Of a stretch of DNA of 50,548 nt, positions 42,629 to 50,548 are shown in pieces (within the stretch, counting starts at the first letter, position 1; each line of letters starts with the position of its first letter). A program made the position numbers and the translations under genes. The stretch lies in the NCBI GenBank assembly GCA_019638635.1, contig JAHBTM010000012.1:1-50548 (forward strand), given 5' to 3'. The stretch comes from Ferruginibacter sp. Lineage in GTDB: Bacteria; Bacteroidota; Bacteroidia; Chitinophagales; Chitinophagaceae. A model generated the notes under the pieces. That model made no database searches and was not told the DNA's origin. It saw only the letters and a list, made by a program, of their open reading frames with translations.

Positions 42629-43523
42629 CCGTGTTAATCTTACTGATAGATTCAATTAATCTTTTATTATATATATCAAACGGTCCTTCATACATTTCTT
42701 CCTTCATTTCCTCCGGTCGAATGCTGGCAAATTTTAAAAACCGATGCATAATTACAATATCATCCGACAAAAATGCTGCCCAGTAGCTAAACGTACTTCC
42801 ATATGTTCCCACAAAAATCTTACTCTTGCTCAGTAAAAATAAATCCACTATATCTGGATTCCCCTCTACCATATTAACTTCAGGCATTTGAAACAACTGC
42901 TTAAACTCATCTTTGTACCCATCGGTAAAAACAGATACGGGCAGTTTTTGATTCACATTCCGTATGCCGCTAATTATATCTGTATAATATGTTTCAGGAG
43001 TACGAACATGACCTCCATTGTACTCTTCACCAGGCAACAGCTTACGAAAATCGCCCATCCTGATATGCACCCCTACAATTGGAGGTGTTAATTTCATAAT
43101 GAGTTGAAGCATTGCAGGCTGAATCATATCCAAGAACAGTTTTTTAACTAAAGTCCGATGTGGCTTTAGTTGTTCGAAGTAATAGTTAGAAGATGGTAAT
43201 GCCTCGAAAATATATACTTCATTTTTAGGATGATTTGACAATTTCCTTAACTCAGGTTCAGGAATGACTTTTGAAAAGCGGCATTGAACAGATAACCATA
43301 TATGTAGCAGACGTTCAGCTAATACGTTCTTTTGAAAAATAAAATAACCAGCGTAATGACGTTTCACCTTTTCACTTCTGAGGTATGGCCCGATTTTTAT
43401 CTGATGATAGCCTGTAACATGTAATGGCAAATCATTGATATGCGCGAATACAGCAGCATGCAGCAAGGGAAATAGTTGATTCCCTAGTCCTGCCTTAGGT
43501 ATTTTACACCAAACTAAACTCAT
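42612..43523 (-). CDS. GT11-like alpha-1,2-fucosyltransferase
   Basis: 303 residues. The N-terminus has GLGNQLFPLLHAAVFAHIND, the nucleotide-sugar-side opening of GT11. GVHIRMGDF holds the HxRxxD motif for GDP-fucose, and the third motif is seen in FVGTYGSTFSYWAAFLS. Members transfer fucose in alpha-1,2 linkage to galactose or similar residues. No GDP-fucose synthesis genes are in the window, so they must be encoded elsewhere. The ATG at 43523 overlaps the upstream GT4 stop as ATGA. Confidence 0.85.
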   Translation of the reverse strand: MSLVWCKIPKAGLGNQLFPLLHAAVFAHINDLPLHVTGYHQIKIGPYLRSEKVKRHYAGYFIFQKNVLAERLLHIWLSVQCRFSKVIPEPELRKLSNHPKNEVYIFEALPSSNYYFEQLKPHRTLVKKLFLDMIQPAMLQLIMKLTPPIVGVHIRMGDFRKLLPGEEYNGGHVRTPETYYTDIISGIRNVNQKLPVSVFTDGYKDEFKQLFQMPEVNMVEGNPDIVDLFLLSKSKIFVGTYGSTFSYWAAFLSDDIVIMHRFLKFASIRPEEMKEEMYEGPFDIYNKRLIESISKINTDVENQ

Positions 43524-44686
43524 TTATAATTTAATGATACTTCCAATGCCTGTGCTACCGTTTCATATGAGTACAATGATAGTATCTTACTGTTGCAACA
43601 CTTTACCACTTCAGGTTTTAATGTCATTGAACTAATTAATGCTGTTGTTAATGAGTTCAAATTTTCTGATTGAAAGGTAAAGCCATTTACTCCTTCTTTA
43701 ACCAGATCGCTATAACAGCCACATTTATCACTTACAATCACTGTTTTTCCAGCGGCCATAGCCTCATTCACTGCCAGCCCCCAAGTTTCACCCGGGCCAG
43801 CAGAAGGCAAAACAAATACGTTACAGGCTGAGTATAATGCCGGCATAGATTGTTGATTCTGAAAGGGAAGTGTTTTGATGTTTGCTGAAATGGTTGCAGC
43901 CTCTATAACTGAATCTTCCAAGGGGCCATTTCCTGCCATGATTAAATAAACGGATTCTTTCTTAGATATTTGATTAAACGCCTCTATAAGAGTTAGAGGT
44001 GATTTTTTCTTTTCCAGTTTGCCGGCAAACAAAAACACAAAAGCATCTTCCGGGATATTCAATTGCTGTCGATACTCTTTCGCACGCGAAATACAGGCCT
44101 TATCCGTACAGGAAAATCTTGAGTTATCTATTGCATGAGGAGCAAATATTAATTTACTCTCCTTAATTCCTGCATTCAGGAAATAATCTTTATTATGTTT
44201 TCCAACATAAAATGCAACAGAAACATGTTTATAAATATACCGCAAAAACCATTTTCTGAGCATTCGTTTAATAGGAGGTGTGTAGTCCAGCAAATGTGAA
44301 TCACCTCGAAAAAAAACAGGTATTCTGCCGGCGAAGTATCTTAACACTTTCAAATGACTTTGAAACGACCAACCGAAAACCAAAACAGCATCGGCTTCAA
44401 AATTTTCAATTTCGTTTATAAGAGTAGGATTCACCATCCCTTTAAAATGGTGAGTTCCTTGGTCGGATGCTGTATTTCTTACAAATATGTATGGATACCC
44501 ATCCAGTAGAGGGATGTCCCACTGAATTACTTTACCAAAACCGGGATCAAACTTATTATCTAAAACAGACTCACCCCATGTATAAAAAACTTTTATTTGT
44601 ATATGGCCACGCCTACTTATCAATGAAAATAATGGTGCATTGTACTGAATTGGATGAGAGGTAATAATGGCTAATTTTTTCATCAT
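43520..44686 (-). CDS. Family 4 glycosyltransferase
   Basis: 388 residues, GT-B. The N-terminus has KLAIITSHPIQYNAPLFSLI and VLVFGWSFQSHLKVLRYF. The C-terminal donor domain shows FLFAGKLEKKKSPLTLIEAF, then PSAGPGETWGLAVNEAMAAG with the EX7E pair and KTVIVSDKCGCYSDLV. The start at 44686 or 44683 (two ATG in a row) overlaps the upstream stop (ATGATGA). The SHPIQYNAP N-terminus is seen in transferases of Bacteroidota surface-glycan clusters, but the sugar is not assignable. Confidence 0.91.
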   Translation of the reverse strand: MMKKLAIITSHPIQYNAPLFSLISRRGHIQIKVFYTWGESVLDNKFDPGFGKVIQWDIPLLDGYPYIFVRNTASDQGTHHFKGMVNPTLINEIENFEADAVLVFGWSFQSHLKVLRYFAGRIPVFFRGDSHLLDYTPPIKRMLRKWFLRYIYKHVSVAFYVGKHNKDYFLNAGIKESKLIFAPHAIDNSRFSCTDKACISRAKEYRQQLNIPEDAFVFLFAGKLEKKKSPLTLIEAFNQISKKESVYLIMAGNGPLEDSVIEAATISANIKTLPFQNQQSMPALYSACNVFVLPSAGPGETWGLAVNEAMAAGKTVIVSDKCGCYSDLVKEGVNGFTFQSENLNSLTTALISSMTLKPEVVKCCNSKILSLYSYETVAQALEVSLNYK

Positions 44687-45792
44687 CTTATTACTTCGAG
44701 AAACTGAATATACACCGTTTCATAATAGTATTTTGAGGGCTGATAGACAACTCCTTTTCGGCTAATTGCACCTTTGTAATCAAACGCAGGTAAACAGGAA
44801 AAGTCTACTGGCAGTACTTTAGGGTACACATTGTCTCTGATATAGCGAAAAGAGTACGACATGTCTGTTGAAAACCAAACATCTAATCCGCAGGCAAGAT
44901 ATTCAAACACTTTGTTCGAAACCGCATGAATAGTGTTCTCTGAAAATGGCTTATACATAACAATACCTACGTCATATTTTTTTAGAACTTCAGGAAGAGA
45001 ATCATAATCAACTCCCCCATGAAATCTAATTTTATTGATATCACATTTATTTAGTAATGCAACAGCTTCCTGATCAATATTATAGGCATATACATCCAGT
45101 TCAATGTCATTCTTTGACTGAATCCAATCCGTTAGCTCTTGCAGATACATGTTCTTGTACCCCAGAGACCCTACGAACACCAACCGGATATTAGATGGAC
45201 TAGATGAATTGTTTCTATTTTGTGTAATCCAATGTTGAGGAGGATAATTGGGGATTATTTTGAAAACAGACTCTTTTATTGATTCTAGATGATGATCTCT
45301 GCGAAACATTGCCATCCTTTCTTCATTGGTTTGTGAAATCCACGAGAAACCTTTGGGATACATTTTAATTTCCATTTTATGCATGAACCTTGATAGCTTC
45401 ATCCCCTGTTCATATTGCTTTGGAGAAACGTATTCGTGATAGTGTACCATTAACCGCACATTCCTCCGTATTTTCTTATACCATAATGCTGGCCAGGATG
45501 AGAGTGTTTCAAAGTATATAACCGTATCAGGCCTAAACAATAAAAGCTGAATCAAAGTACTTAAATAATATACTACGTAATCTACCCATCTAAAATAAGA
45601 CTTGTGCTTAACACCGGGGCGGCTGATTCGAACTGCATCTAATTTGAAGGGCTTCAGTTTCAAATCAGATCTTAAACAACTACTTGAAACACGAAGTTTG
45701 ATGTCATGTTGTTTTGATAAAAATGTAACAAAGTTCATACCTGGTGGATATGCTTCGAGTGGCTGAAAATGAACTACAAAAACTTTTTTCAA
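44683..45792 (-). CDS. GT-B glycosyltransferase, family 4-like
   Basis: 369 residues from TTG 45792, which overlaps the upstream stop as TTGA. A longer frame to 45861 lies entirely within the upstream gene and is rejected. The N-terminal KKVFVVHFQPLEAYPPGMNF is a GT-B beta strand with the acceptor-side loop. LVFVGSLGYKNMYLQEL, VGIVMYKPFSENTIHAVSNK and FEYLACGLDVWF are the donor-domain motifs. The lack of a classical EX7E motif makes the subfamily uncertain. Confidence 0.85.
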   Translation of the reverse strand: MKKVFVVHFQPLEAYPPGMNFVTFLSKQHDIKLRVSSSCLRSDLKLKPFKLDAVRISRPGVKHKSYFRWVDYVVYYLSTLIQLLLFRPDTVIYFETLSSWPALWYKKIRRNVRLMVHYHEYVSPKQYEQGMKLSRFMHKMEIKMYPKGFSWISQTNEERMAMFRRDHHLESIKESVFKIIPNYPPQHWITQNRNNSSSPSNIRLVFVGSLGYKNMYLQELTDWIQSKNDIELDVYAYNIDQEAVALLNKCDINKIRFHGGVDYDSLPEVLKKYDVGIVMYKPFSENTIHAVSNKVFEYLACGLDVWFSTDMSYSFRYIRDNVYPKVLPVDFSCLPAFDYKGAISRKGVVYQPSKYYYETVYIQFLEVIR

Positions 45793-46826
45793 CGTAATCC
45801 TGTTACAATTTGTATAATTTCTTTTAGTCTGGATTGATGGTCGTAGCCAGATTCGTAGCATCTTTTATATCCCTTTTCAGCTATCTGCTTCCTTTGGGTT
45901 TTGTCAGACAAATACATTTTCACTTTTATTAGTAACTCCTCTTTGGTATCAAAAAATACAGCTTCTTCATTTTCACGAAATAACTGCTCATGTACAGCAG
46001 AGCGTTCAGCCAACATGAACACTTTAGATGCCGGTATCTCAAAAGTCCTGCTATCTTGCTCATCTCGATTCATATGTCTTAAAAAATGTAACGCAATATC
46101 CATCCCACATATAGTCTTAATGTAAGCATCACCGTAAACGGATGGTCCTTTATAATAGGGCTCTATAATCTCCCAATACTTTTTATCAGGCCAGTCGTTC
46201 CCGGTTACATATACTGCTATTCCATTTAAAATTAAATGGGCAATGAATGACGCTCTATCTTCTTCATAGGTACCTACAAAGCCAACCTGACAGGAGTACT
46301 TATTAATATCATCACCCTGCAAAACAATAGGTCTGTTAAATTCAGGATCAAAAGAACGGTAGCAAATATGTACATTTTTGGCACCTTCTGACTTAAGTTC
46401 ATGTAGGTTGGTTGTGCGCTGCACAAAATGATAATCTACCAAAGATGCTGTTGAATGGGTTAATCTCCAGGAGTATTTCCTGCTTCCAAAAGGGTCATCC
46501 GTAATAACGTTCACTATTTTAATTTCTGGTATATAGGATGATATTTTTTTTAATGTTCCTGGTTGTAAAAAAATTCTATTATCAATCCATAATATGTCCG
46601 GTATAAATTCCCTGGAGAGTTCGTAAATTTTTCTATTGTATCTATTTATTCCCGGGCCCCAATTAAAATGGTGGTGAAACTTTTCCAGAATACCTCCGCA
46701 GTACACATAGCTATCAATATCTAGCGGAATGATTTGAAAACCCATTTTTGCAAGAGCGGTAAATCTCCTATAGGAATTGGAGGAAACATGCATGCTTCCG
46801 GAATACAATATTTTAAGGCTTGCCAT
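45789..46826 (-). CDS. CgeB-like GT-B glycosyltransferase
   Basis: 345 residues. The N-terminus KILYSGSMHVSSNSYRRFTA and IPDILWIDNRIFLQPGTLKK resemble the CgeB/DUF3880 group. The C-terminal half has VGFVGTYEEDRASFIAHLI, DIALHFLRHMNRDEQDSRTF and FEIPASKVFMLAERS, matching the Glyco_trans_1_2 domain that follows DUF3880. Homologues modify spores and glycoproteins, but the function here is only glycan sugar transfer by context. It overlaps the upstream gene by 14 bases and the downstream gene by 4. Confidence 0.8.
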   Translation of the reverse strand: MASLKILYSGSMHVSSNSYRRFTALAKMGFQIIPLDIDSYVYCGGILEKFHHHFNWGPGINRYNRKIYELSREFIPDILWIDNRIFLQPGTLKKISSYIPEIKIVNVITDDPFGSRKYSWRLTHSTASLVDYHFVQRTTNLHELKSEGAKNVHICYRSFDPEFNRPIVLQGDDINKYSCQVGFVGTYEEDRASFIAHLILNGIAVYVTGNDWPDKKYWEIIEPYYKGPSVYGDAYIKTICGMDIALHFLRHMNRDEQDSRTFEIPASKVFMLAERSAVHEQLFRENEEAVFFDTKEELLIKVKMYLSDKTQRKQIAEKGYKRCYESGYDHQSRLKEIIQIVTGLR

Positions 46827-47976
46827 TTAAAATGAAATGCTGTTGTATCAATAATTCCATTCTGGTAACTTGAGCATGATACGTATTATCATGAGCATAG
46901 CTCTGTCGCTGTTGAACTTTGTTTGAAGCATTGAAAGATTCTAAGTTGCTTATTACTTTCGAAAAAAGCAGACTCAAAGATTGATTGTTTCGTTCAGCAG
47001 GCATTTCGACCAACTCCCGCTTATTGTCGTACTCTGTAATAAAACTAGAGATGATTACTTTCCCAATGCTCAAATATTCCAGTACTTTGTGATAGTTTGT
47101 ACCAGTTTCAGGATCATCCCCCGGGAAATAGCAAATTAAAAATGCATCCATACTTCGTAAATCTTCAGCCAATTTTTCAGTAACAACCGGTCCATGAAAG
47201 ATAACATTTGAAAATTGTTGCATTGCTTGAATAAACTCCTGCGTTTGGCTGTCTTCTCCACCACCAATATTGGTGTGTTTTGAATTATATGCTCCCCATA
47301 AATTAAATTCAATTTCAGGGTGGCTTTTAATAATGTTCAATAATGTTTTTCTGTCAATATCTTTTCTTGTTAAATTACCTGACATACCTACGCGAATTCT
47401 ACCATCATTATTTTCTTTCTGATCAAAATATTTTAAAAATGCATTAGATAACCCGTGTTGAATTTTGTAGGATGGAACAGCGTACTTGCCATATTTTTTT
47501 CTTATCTGATCAGTAGTTGAAAAAATAATATCTGCTCCTCTTGCGCTAAGTATCGCTGTTTGATTCATTGGCTCATCAACAGGATGAAATACATGTAATC
47601 TGGCAGGTATATATTTTAACGGGATAAAATCTCCCAAATCAAATGACCATACAATATCGAAATCTTGTTGGATGACGGCCATTAGTTTCTTTACATGAAA
47701 CCTCATTAAGTAATGAAATAGCCCTGTGGCATGAAATTTAATCTGAAAAGGAAACCATAACCGATGCTCAACGAAATAGAGGTTTGGTTCGCTAATTACC
47801 GGGTGTATTTTAATTGCTTCTTTTCTGTTAGTAGGTTTAATATCAATAGGGTTGAGAAAATACACAGTGTTATTTCTTCGTGCCAGTTCTACAGCATAAT
47901 GATGTTTTGAAACAAACATTTTCCCCCAGTATTGAGGTGAAATGATTAATATTTTTTTATTTGTTAGAGCCGACAT
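46813..47976 (-). CDS. GT-B glycosyltransferase (TuaH-like)
   Basis: 387 residues. The N-terminal KILIISPQYWGKMFVSKHHY and YFLNPIDIKP, then IVWSFDLGDF and HVFHPVDEPMNQTAILSARG, are features of TuaH-like transferases. The C-terminal domain holds RVGMSGNLTRKDIDRKTLL and GTNYHKVLEYLSIGKVIISS for the nucleotide sugar. It lies 4 bases after the Gfo/Idh/MocA gene and overlaps the CgeB-like gene by 14 bases. The donor is unknown. Confidence 0.84.
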   Translation of the reverse strand: MSALTNKKILIISPQYWGKMFVSKHHYAVELARRNNTVYFLNPIDIKPTNRKEAIKIHPVISEPNLYFVEHRLWFPFQIKFHATGLFHYLMRFHVKKLMAVIQQDFDIVWSFDLGDFIPLKYIPARLHVFHPVDEPMNQTAILSARGADIIFSTTDQIRKKYGKYAVPSYKIQHGLSNAFLKYFDQKENNDGRIRVGMSGNLTRKDIDRKTLLNIIKSHPEIEFNLWGAYNSKHTNIGGGEDSQTQEFIQAMQQFSNVIFHGPVVTEKLAEDLRSMDAFLICYFPGDDPETGTNYHKVLEYLSIGKVIISSFITEYDNKRELVEMPAERNNQSLSLLFSKVISNLESFNASNKVQQRQSYAHDNTYHAQVTRMELLIQQHFILNGKP

Positions 47977-47980
47977 GTCA

Positions 47981-48997
47981 CTATATGACTATTAAGGACT
48001 GTTCAATCTTTTCTATCAATTCTACTGTTTTCATTGATTCATACATATTGGTCTTTTCTGATGAATTATTCAGAATATGACTTAATACATGATTATAGAC
48101 TATATGATGATTGCTCATAGAACCTTCATAAAATCCATAATCATTTGCCGGGCTACCTATTTTCAAGCGTACCGTCTCTACTCCCTGCACATGTATATAA
48201 TCAAGGTTATTCAAATACGCACCACCGATTTTCACAATACCCGTTTCACCAATGAGTGTAACTGATCCTTCGACATTCTTGCTGTAGGCATTGGTAGTAA
48301 AATGTATTGCGCCAGTAGACCCATTTTCGAAACAAAGTGAAGCGACCACTGTGTCGGGAAATTCTGTGCAATTATGATGGAGGAAATTTTTAGCATAGCC
48401 ACTTGCGCGTTGAACAGGCCCCATCCACCAATACATCAAGTCTATAAAATGGCTAAACTGTGTAAAGAGTATGCCTCCATCTATCGCTTTTGTGCCTCTC
48501 CAGTCATCAGCGTAATACTCTTTGTTTCTATTCCAGAATCCATTGACCTGGATACTGAGTATTTCGCCTAACTGTTTGTTCTGAATTAAATCCTGTACAA
48601 ATTCTACCGGAGGATTATATCGATTTTGCTTTACAATAAATAGCTTTCTGCCTGTCAATTCCGACGCCTGAATCATCAATGTACAATCTGAACTTCGGAT
48701 TGCCATTGGTTTTTCACATATTACATGCAATCCTGATTCCAAACCAAGAATGCTATGGGTTGCATGGAATCCATTAGGCGTGCAAACAACCAATACATCA
48801 CCTTGAGATTCATGGAGCATACGTTCTAAAGATGTGTAAGAACGCGCATGAAAACGATTCGCAAATTGAGCGGATTTTTCAGCATCCACATCACAAACTG
48901 CAATCAATACCCCCGTTTTACTGATTATTTCTGCATGCCGTGTAGCAATTCTACCACATCCAACCAATAAGTACCTAACTATTACATTTTTTACCAT
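47981..48997 (-). CDS. Gfo/Idh/MocA-family sugar oxidoreductase (WlbA/WbpB-like)
   Basis: 338 residues. The NAD-binding Rossmann part opens YLLVGCGRIATRHAEI and includes VCTPNGFHATHSILGLE and the family motif VICEKPMA. The C-terminal beta-sheet domain holds GFWNRNKEYYADDWRGTKAI and DGGILFTQFSHFIDLMYWW, where the His corresponds to the catalytic position. It probably oxidises a nucleotide-sugar hydroxyl, as WlbA does at C3 of UDP-N-acetylglucosaminuronate, ahead of amination. No partner aminotransferase is in the window. Confidence 0.88.
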   Translation of the reverse strand: MVKNVIVRYLLVGCGRIATRHAEIISKTGVLIAVCDVDAEKSAQFANRFHARSYTSLERMLHESQGDVLVVCTPNGFHATHSILGLESGLHVICEKPMAIRSSDCTLMIQASELTGRKLFIVKQNRYNPPVEFVQDLIQNKQLGEILSIQVNGFWNRNKEYYADDWRGTKAIDGGILFTQFSHFIDLMYWWMGPVQRASGYAKNFLHHNCTEFPDTVVASLCFENGSTGAIHFTTNAYSKNVEGSVTLIGETGIVKIGGAYLNNLDYIHVQGVETVRLKIGSPANDYGFYEGSMSNHHIVYNHVLSHILNNSSEKTNMYESMKTVELIEKIEQSLIVI

Positions 48998-49042
48998 CTG
49001 TAAAATTCATATATTACAACCAACATACTTCTGTATGCCTTT

Positions 49043-49867
49043 TTACTTTCTGAATTTTTTAATAATACCACGTACCCGGTGTTTGTACTGCTGAATTTTA
49101 TAGTGACGTTCTAATTGATTGCAAGCATTAATACGCTCGGTATCATTCAAAGGACACTTCGTATTTTTCAATGCTGCCATCTTCAATTGGTACCTCATTT
49201 TATCCTTATCTGCCTCATTATCTTTATATTTTTCTGATTGTGGATGGTCTCTGCTGAAAGCAACAACGCCTTCTATTAATAGCACCGGATAGCTTGCAGC
49301 CATTTTTAACCAACACTCCATATCACCAAGCTGGTTCAACCCTGAAAAGCGACCCAGTGATTCAAAAGCATCACGCCGAATGATAACTGAAGAAGGAGCA
49401 TTTCCAAAAAGGAATTTACCACTCAAAAAAGACATCCTATAACTTTCTTCAGAAGTAAGAAAAATCGGAAATGGTTGATTGAATCCAATGAGTTTAACTA
49501 ACCCAAGTGCAACCTCAGGAAATGCCTCCATTCTATTTATCAATACATCCAACCCATACGGATACAACACATCATCTGAATCCAGGTACTTTATATACTT
49601 TCCCTTTGCATATTCGGCTGCACAATTTCTATTTGGATAATCTGTTAAGTTTTTATCGTTTACATACACTTTAATACGGCTATCTTGTTGTTCGTAATAC
49701 CTCGCAATATCCACTGAACTATCAGTTGAGCAATCATCAACAATTATCAGTTCAAAATTTGTGTATTTAGAATTTAACACACTTTCAATCGCATCCCGAA
49801 TATATAATTCACGGTTGAAAACAGTCATCAGGACACTCACCAGCGGAGAAGGTTTATCCATATTCAT
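49043..49867 (-). CDS. Family 2 glycosyltransferase (tandem copy A)
   Basis: 274 residues. GT2 motifs are SVLMTVFNRELYIRDAIESV, LIIVDDCSTDSS and IKYLDSDDVLYPYGL, with the DSDD metal site. It is clearly paralogous to the gene one base upstream: both share YVN(D/E)KN, DYPNRN, then KGKY or RGKY, then DSDD. The region after about residue 150 (FLFGNAPSSVIIRRDAFESL) forms the acceptor part. It adds a sugar to the growing lipid-linked unit. Confidence 0.9.
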   Translation of the reverse strand: MNMDKPSPLVSVLMTVFNRELYIRDAIESVLNSKYTNFELIIVDDCSTDSSVDIARYYEQQDSRIKVYVNDKNLTDYPNRNCAAEYAKGKYIKYLDSDDVLYPYGLDVLINRMEAFPEVALGLVKLIGFNQPFPIFLTSEESYRMSFLSGKFLFGNAPSSVIIRRDAFESLGRFSGLNQLGDMECWLKMAASYPVLLIEGVVAFSRDHPQSEKYKDNEADKDKMRYQLKMAALKNTKCPLNDTERINACNQLERHYKIQQYKHRVRGIIKKFRK

Positions 49868-49868
49868 T

Positions 49869-50548
49869 CTATACCTTAATTCGTAAAATGTAGCGTAAGC
49901 ATTTAATATAAATTCGTATTTGTTCTATATCCAATTTTTTAATCCCGGATAAAATAAAACCTGAATAGCGTTTAATTCTACCAGATTTAATTTTCTGAAT
50001 ATGTTGACGAGTAAGCTTACAATCGGGAGCAAGCAAATATTTCCATTTTAATTTCTCACCTTCTGGAATATACTTTTTCTGATCCGACAACTCCTGATCA
50101 GGGTGTCGGCGTTGCCAAACAATCCCATCCTGGAACAACACAACCGGGTTCTTCAATGACAATCTGTACCACATATCTGTATCACTAATCATTCTTTGAT
50201 TAGAAAATGTTCCAGCCTCTTCAAAGTATTTCTTTTTGATGATAGTTGCCAACGGTCCCTTATGAAACAACCCTGGTCCGAAAAAATGGTATAAATAACT
50301 TTCATATGGATTGAGCATAAATGGAAATGGTCTTTCAATATCAGGTCGTGAAGTGCAGATACCCCAGGCTGCATCGGGATATTTTTCCATACCTTCTACC
50401 AATATTTTAAGACCGTTTGGGTAGATATAATCATCTGAGTCAACATATTTTAAATATTTCCCACGTGCAAGTGAAGCAGCATAATTCCTATTGGGATAAT
50501 CTCCGACATTTTTTTCGTTTACGTACAATCGGATACGTTTGTCATTAG
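49869..50548 (-). CDS. Family 2 glycosyltransferase (tandem copy B), 5' part beyond the window
   Basis: The frame is open through the right edge, so the N-terminal roughly 65 residues, with the first GT2 strand, are missing; about 226 residues are seen. RIRLYVNEKNVGDYPNRNYA and LKYVDSDDYIYPNGLK align with copy A at the same spacing, then ISDTDMWYRLSLKN and WQRRHPDQELS match its GDMECW and RDHPQSE regions. The C-terminus is diverged. Tandem duplication followed by divergence is the simplest reading, suggesting two successive similar sugar transfers. Confidence 0.88.
   Translation of the reverse strand, partial: NDKRIRLYVNEKNVGDYPNRNYAASLARGKYLKYVDSDDYIYPNGLKILVEGMEKYPDAAWGICTSRPDIERPFPFMLNPYESYLYHFFGPGLFHKGPLATIIKKKYFEEAGTFSNQRMISDTDMWYRLSLKNPVVLFQDGIVWQRRHPDQELSDQKKYIPEGEKLKWKYLLAPDCKLTRQHIQKIKSGRIKRYSGFILSGIKKLDIEQIRIYIKCLRYILRIKV

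Larger units (their letters stand above)
32083..50548 (-). other. Polysaccharide/exopolysaccharide biosynthesis locus
   Basis: All twenty genes here are on the minus strand and most encode glycosyltransferases, methyltransferases or membrane enzymes of surface-glycan synthesis. From the right edge to 35,452 the largest gap is 45 bases, suggesting one operon; three more intergenic gaps of 53 to 58 bases follow to its end. The start of the operon and the export genes lie beyond the right edge. Hand counts of three 60-base lines (39,661, 45,001 and 47,401) give 16 G+C each, against 25-27 in lines 2,401 and 15,061. Confidence 0.85.

Noticed and set aside
45792-45861. Upstream extension of the GT at 44683-45792
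   Set aside because: It lies within the previous gene, and the TTG at 45792 makes a TTGA overlap like others in the operon.

Overview
The window comes from a chromosome of a Bacteroidota bacterium, most likely of the Chitinophagia/Sphingobacteriia side. The evidence is indirect but consistent. Many intergenic regions carry the Bacteroidota promoter form (TAnnTTTG, sometimes with TTG about 18-21 bases upstream). Ribosome-binding sites are weak. The gene content also fits: GH3-like ligase, YtxJ, class I FBPase, 4-hydroxyphenylpyruvate dioxygenase, MtaB, an M16 peptidase pair and a carbamoyltransferase/exosortase polysaccharide locus. I see no rRNA, tRNA, CRISPR array, insertion sequence or prophage, and no gene-free stretch longer than 300 bases.

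Left part (1 to about 32,080) is ordinary chromosomal housekeeping in short units on both strands. From the left edge it holds a partial CDF metal transporter; acyl-CoA dehydrogenase; YggS; a TonB-like envelope protein; FolC; a NUDIX hydrolase; a secreted FKBP prolyl isomerase; an ABC ATPase; fructose-1,6-bisphosphatase; aspartokinase; a secreted L,D-transpeptidase; HPPD; and PurK. Next come an MFP-RND-TolC efflux operon, PurE, an M16 peptidase pair, a YkgJ-type Cys-cluster protein, XerC/D, a polyprenol-phosphate sugar synthase and a DEDDh exonuclease. A 35-residue lipoprotein with YtxJ, RseP, DXR, a GH3-like enzyme, a DUF4258-like protein and MtaB complete this part.

Right part (about 32,083 to the right edge) is a polysaccharide or exopolysaccharide locus, all on the minus strand and visibly richer in A+T. 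In transcription order (right to left) it holds two tandem GT2 transferases, a Gfo/Idh/MocA dehydrogenase, four GT-B glycosyltransferases and a GT11-like fucosyltransferase. These are followed by three FkbM methyltransferases, a Wzy-like polymerase, another GT4, an exosortase-family protein and a NodU-type carbamoyltransferase. After a 58-base gap come a GT2, a SAM methyltransferase, a CpsB/YwqE-type PHP phosphatase and an OafA-type acyltransferase. From the right edge to 35,452 the genes overlap or nearly touch, so one long operon is likely; its promoter and the export genes (Wzx/Wza/Wzc) are not in the window.

Most worth following up: the exosortase embedded between polymerase and carbamoyltransferase with no sortable substrate visible; the tiny Cys-containing lipoprotein upstream of YtxJ; overlapping divergent promoters (CDF/acyl-CoA dehydrogenase and fbp/lysC); tandem hairpins at the predicted 5' end of the HPPD mRNA; and an inverted repeat inside the efflux-operon promoter.
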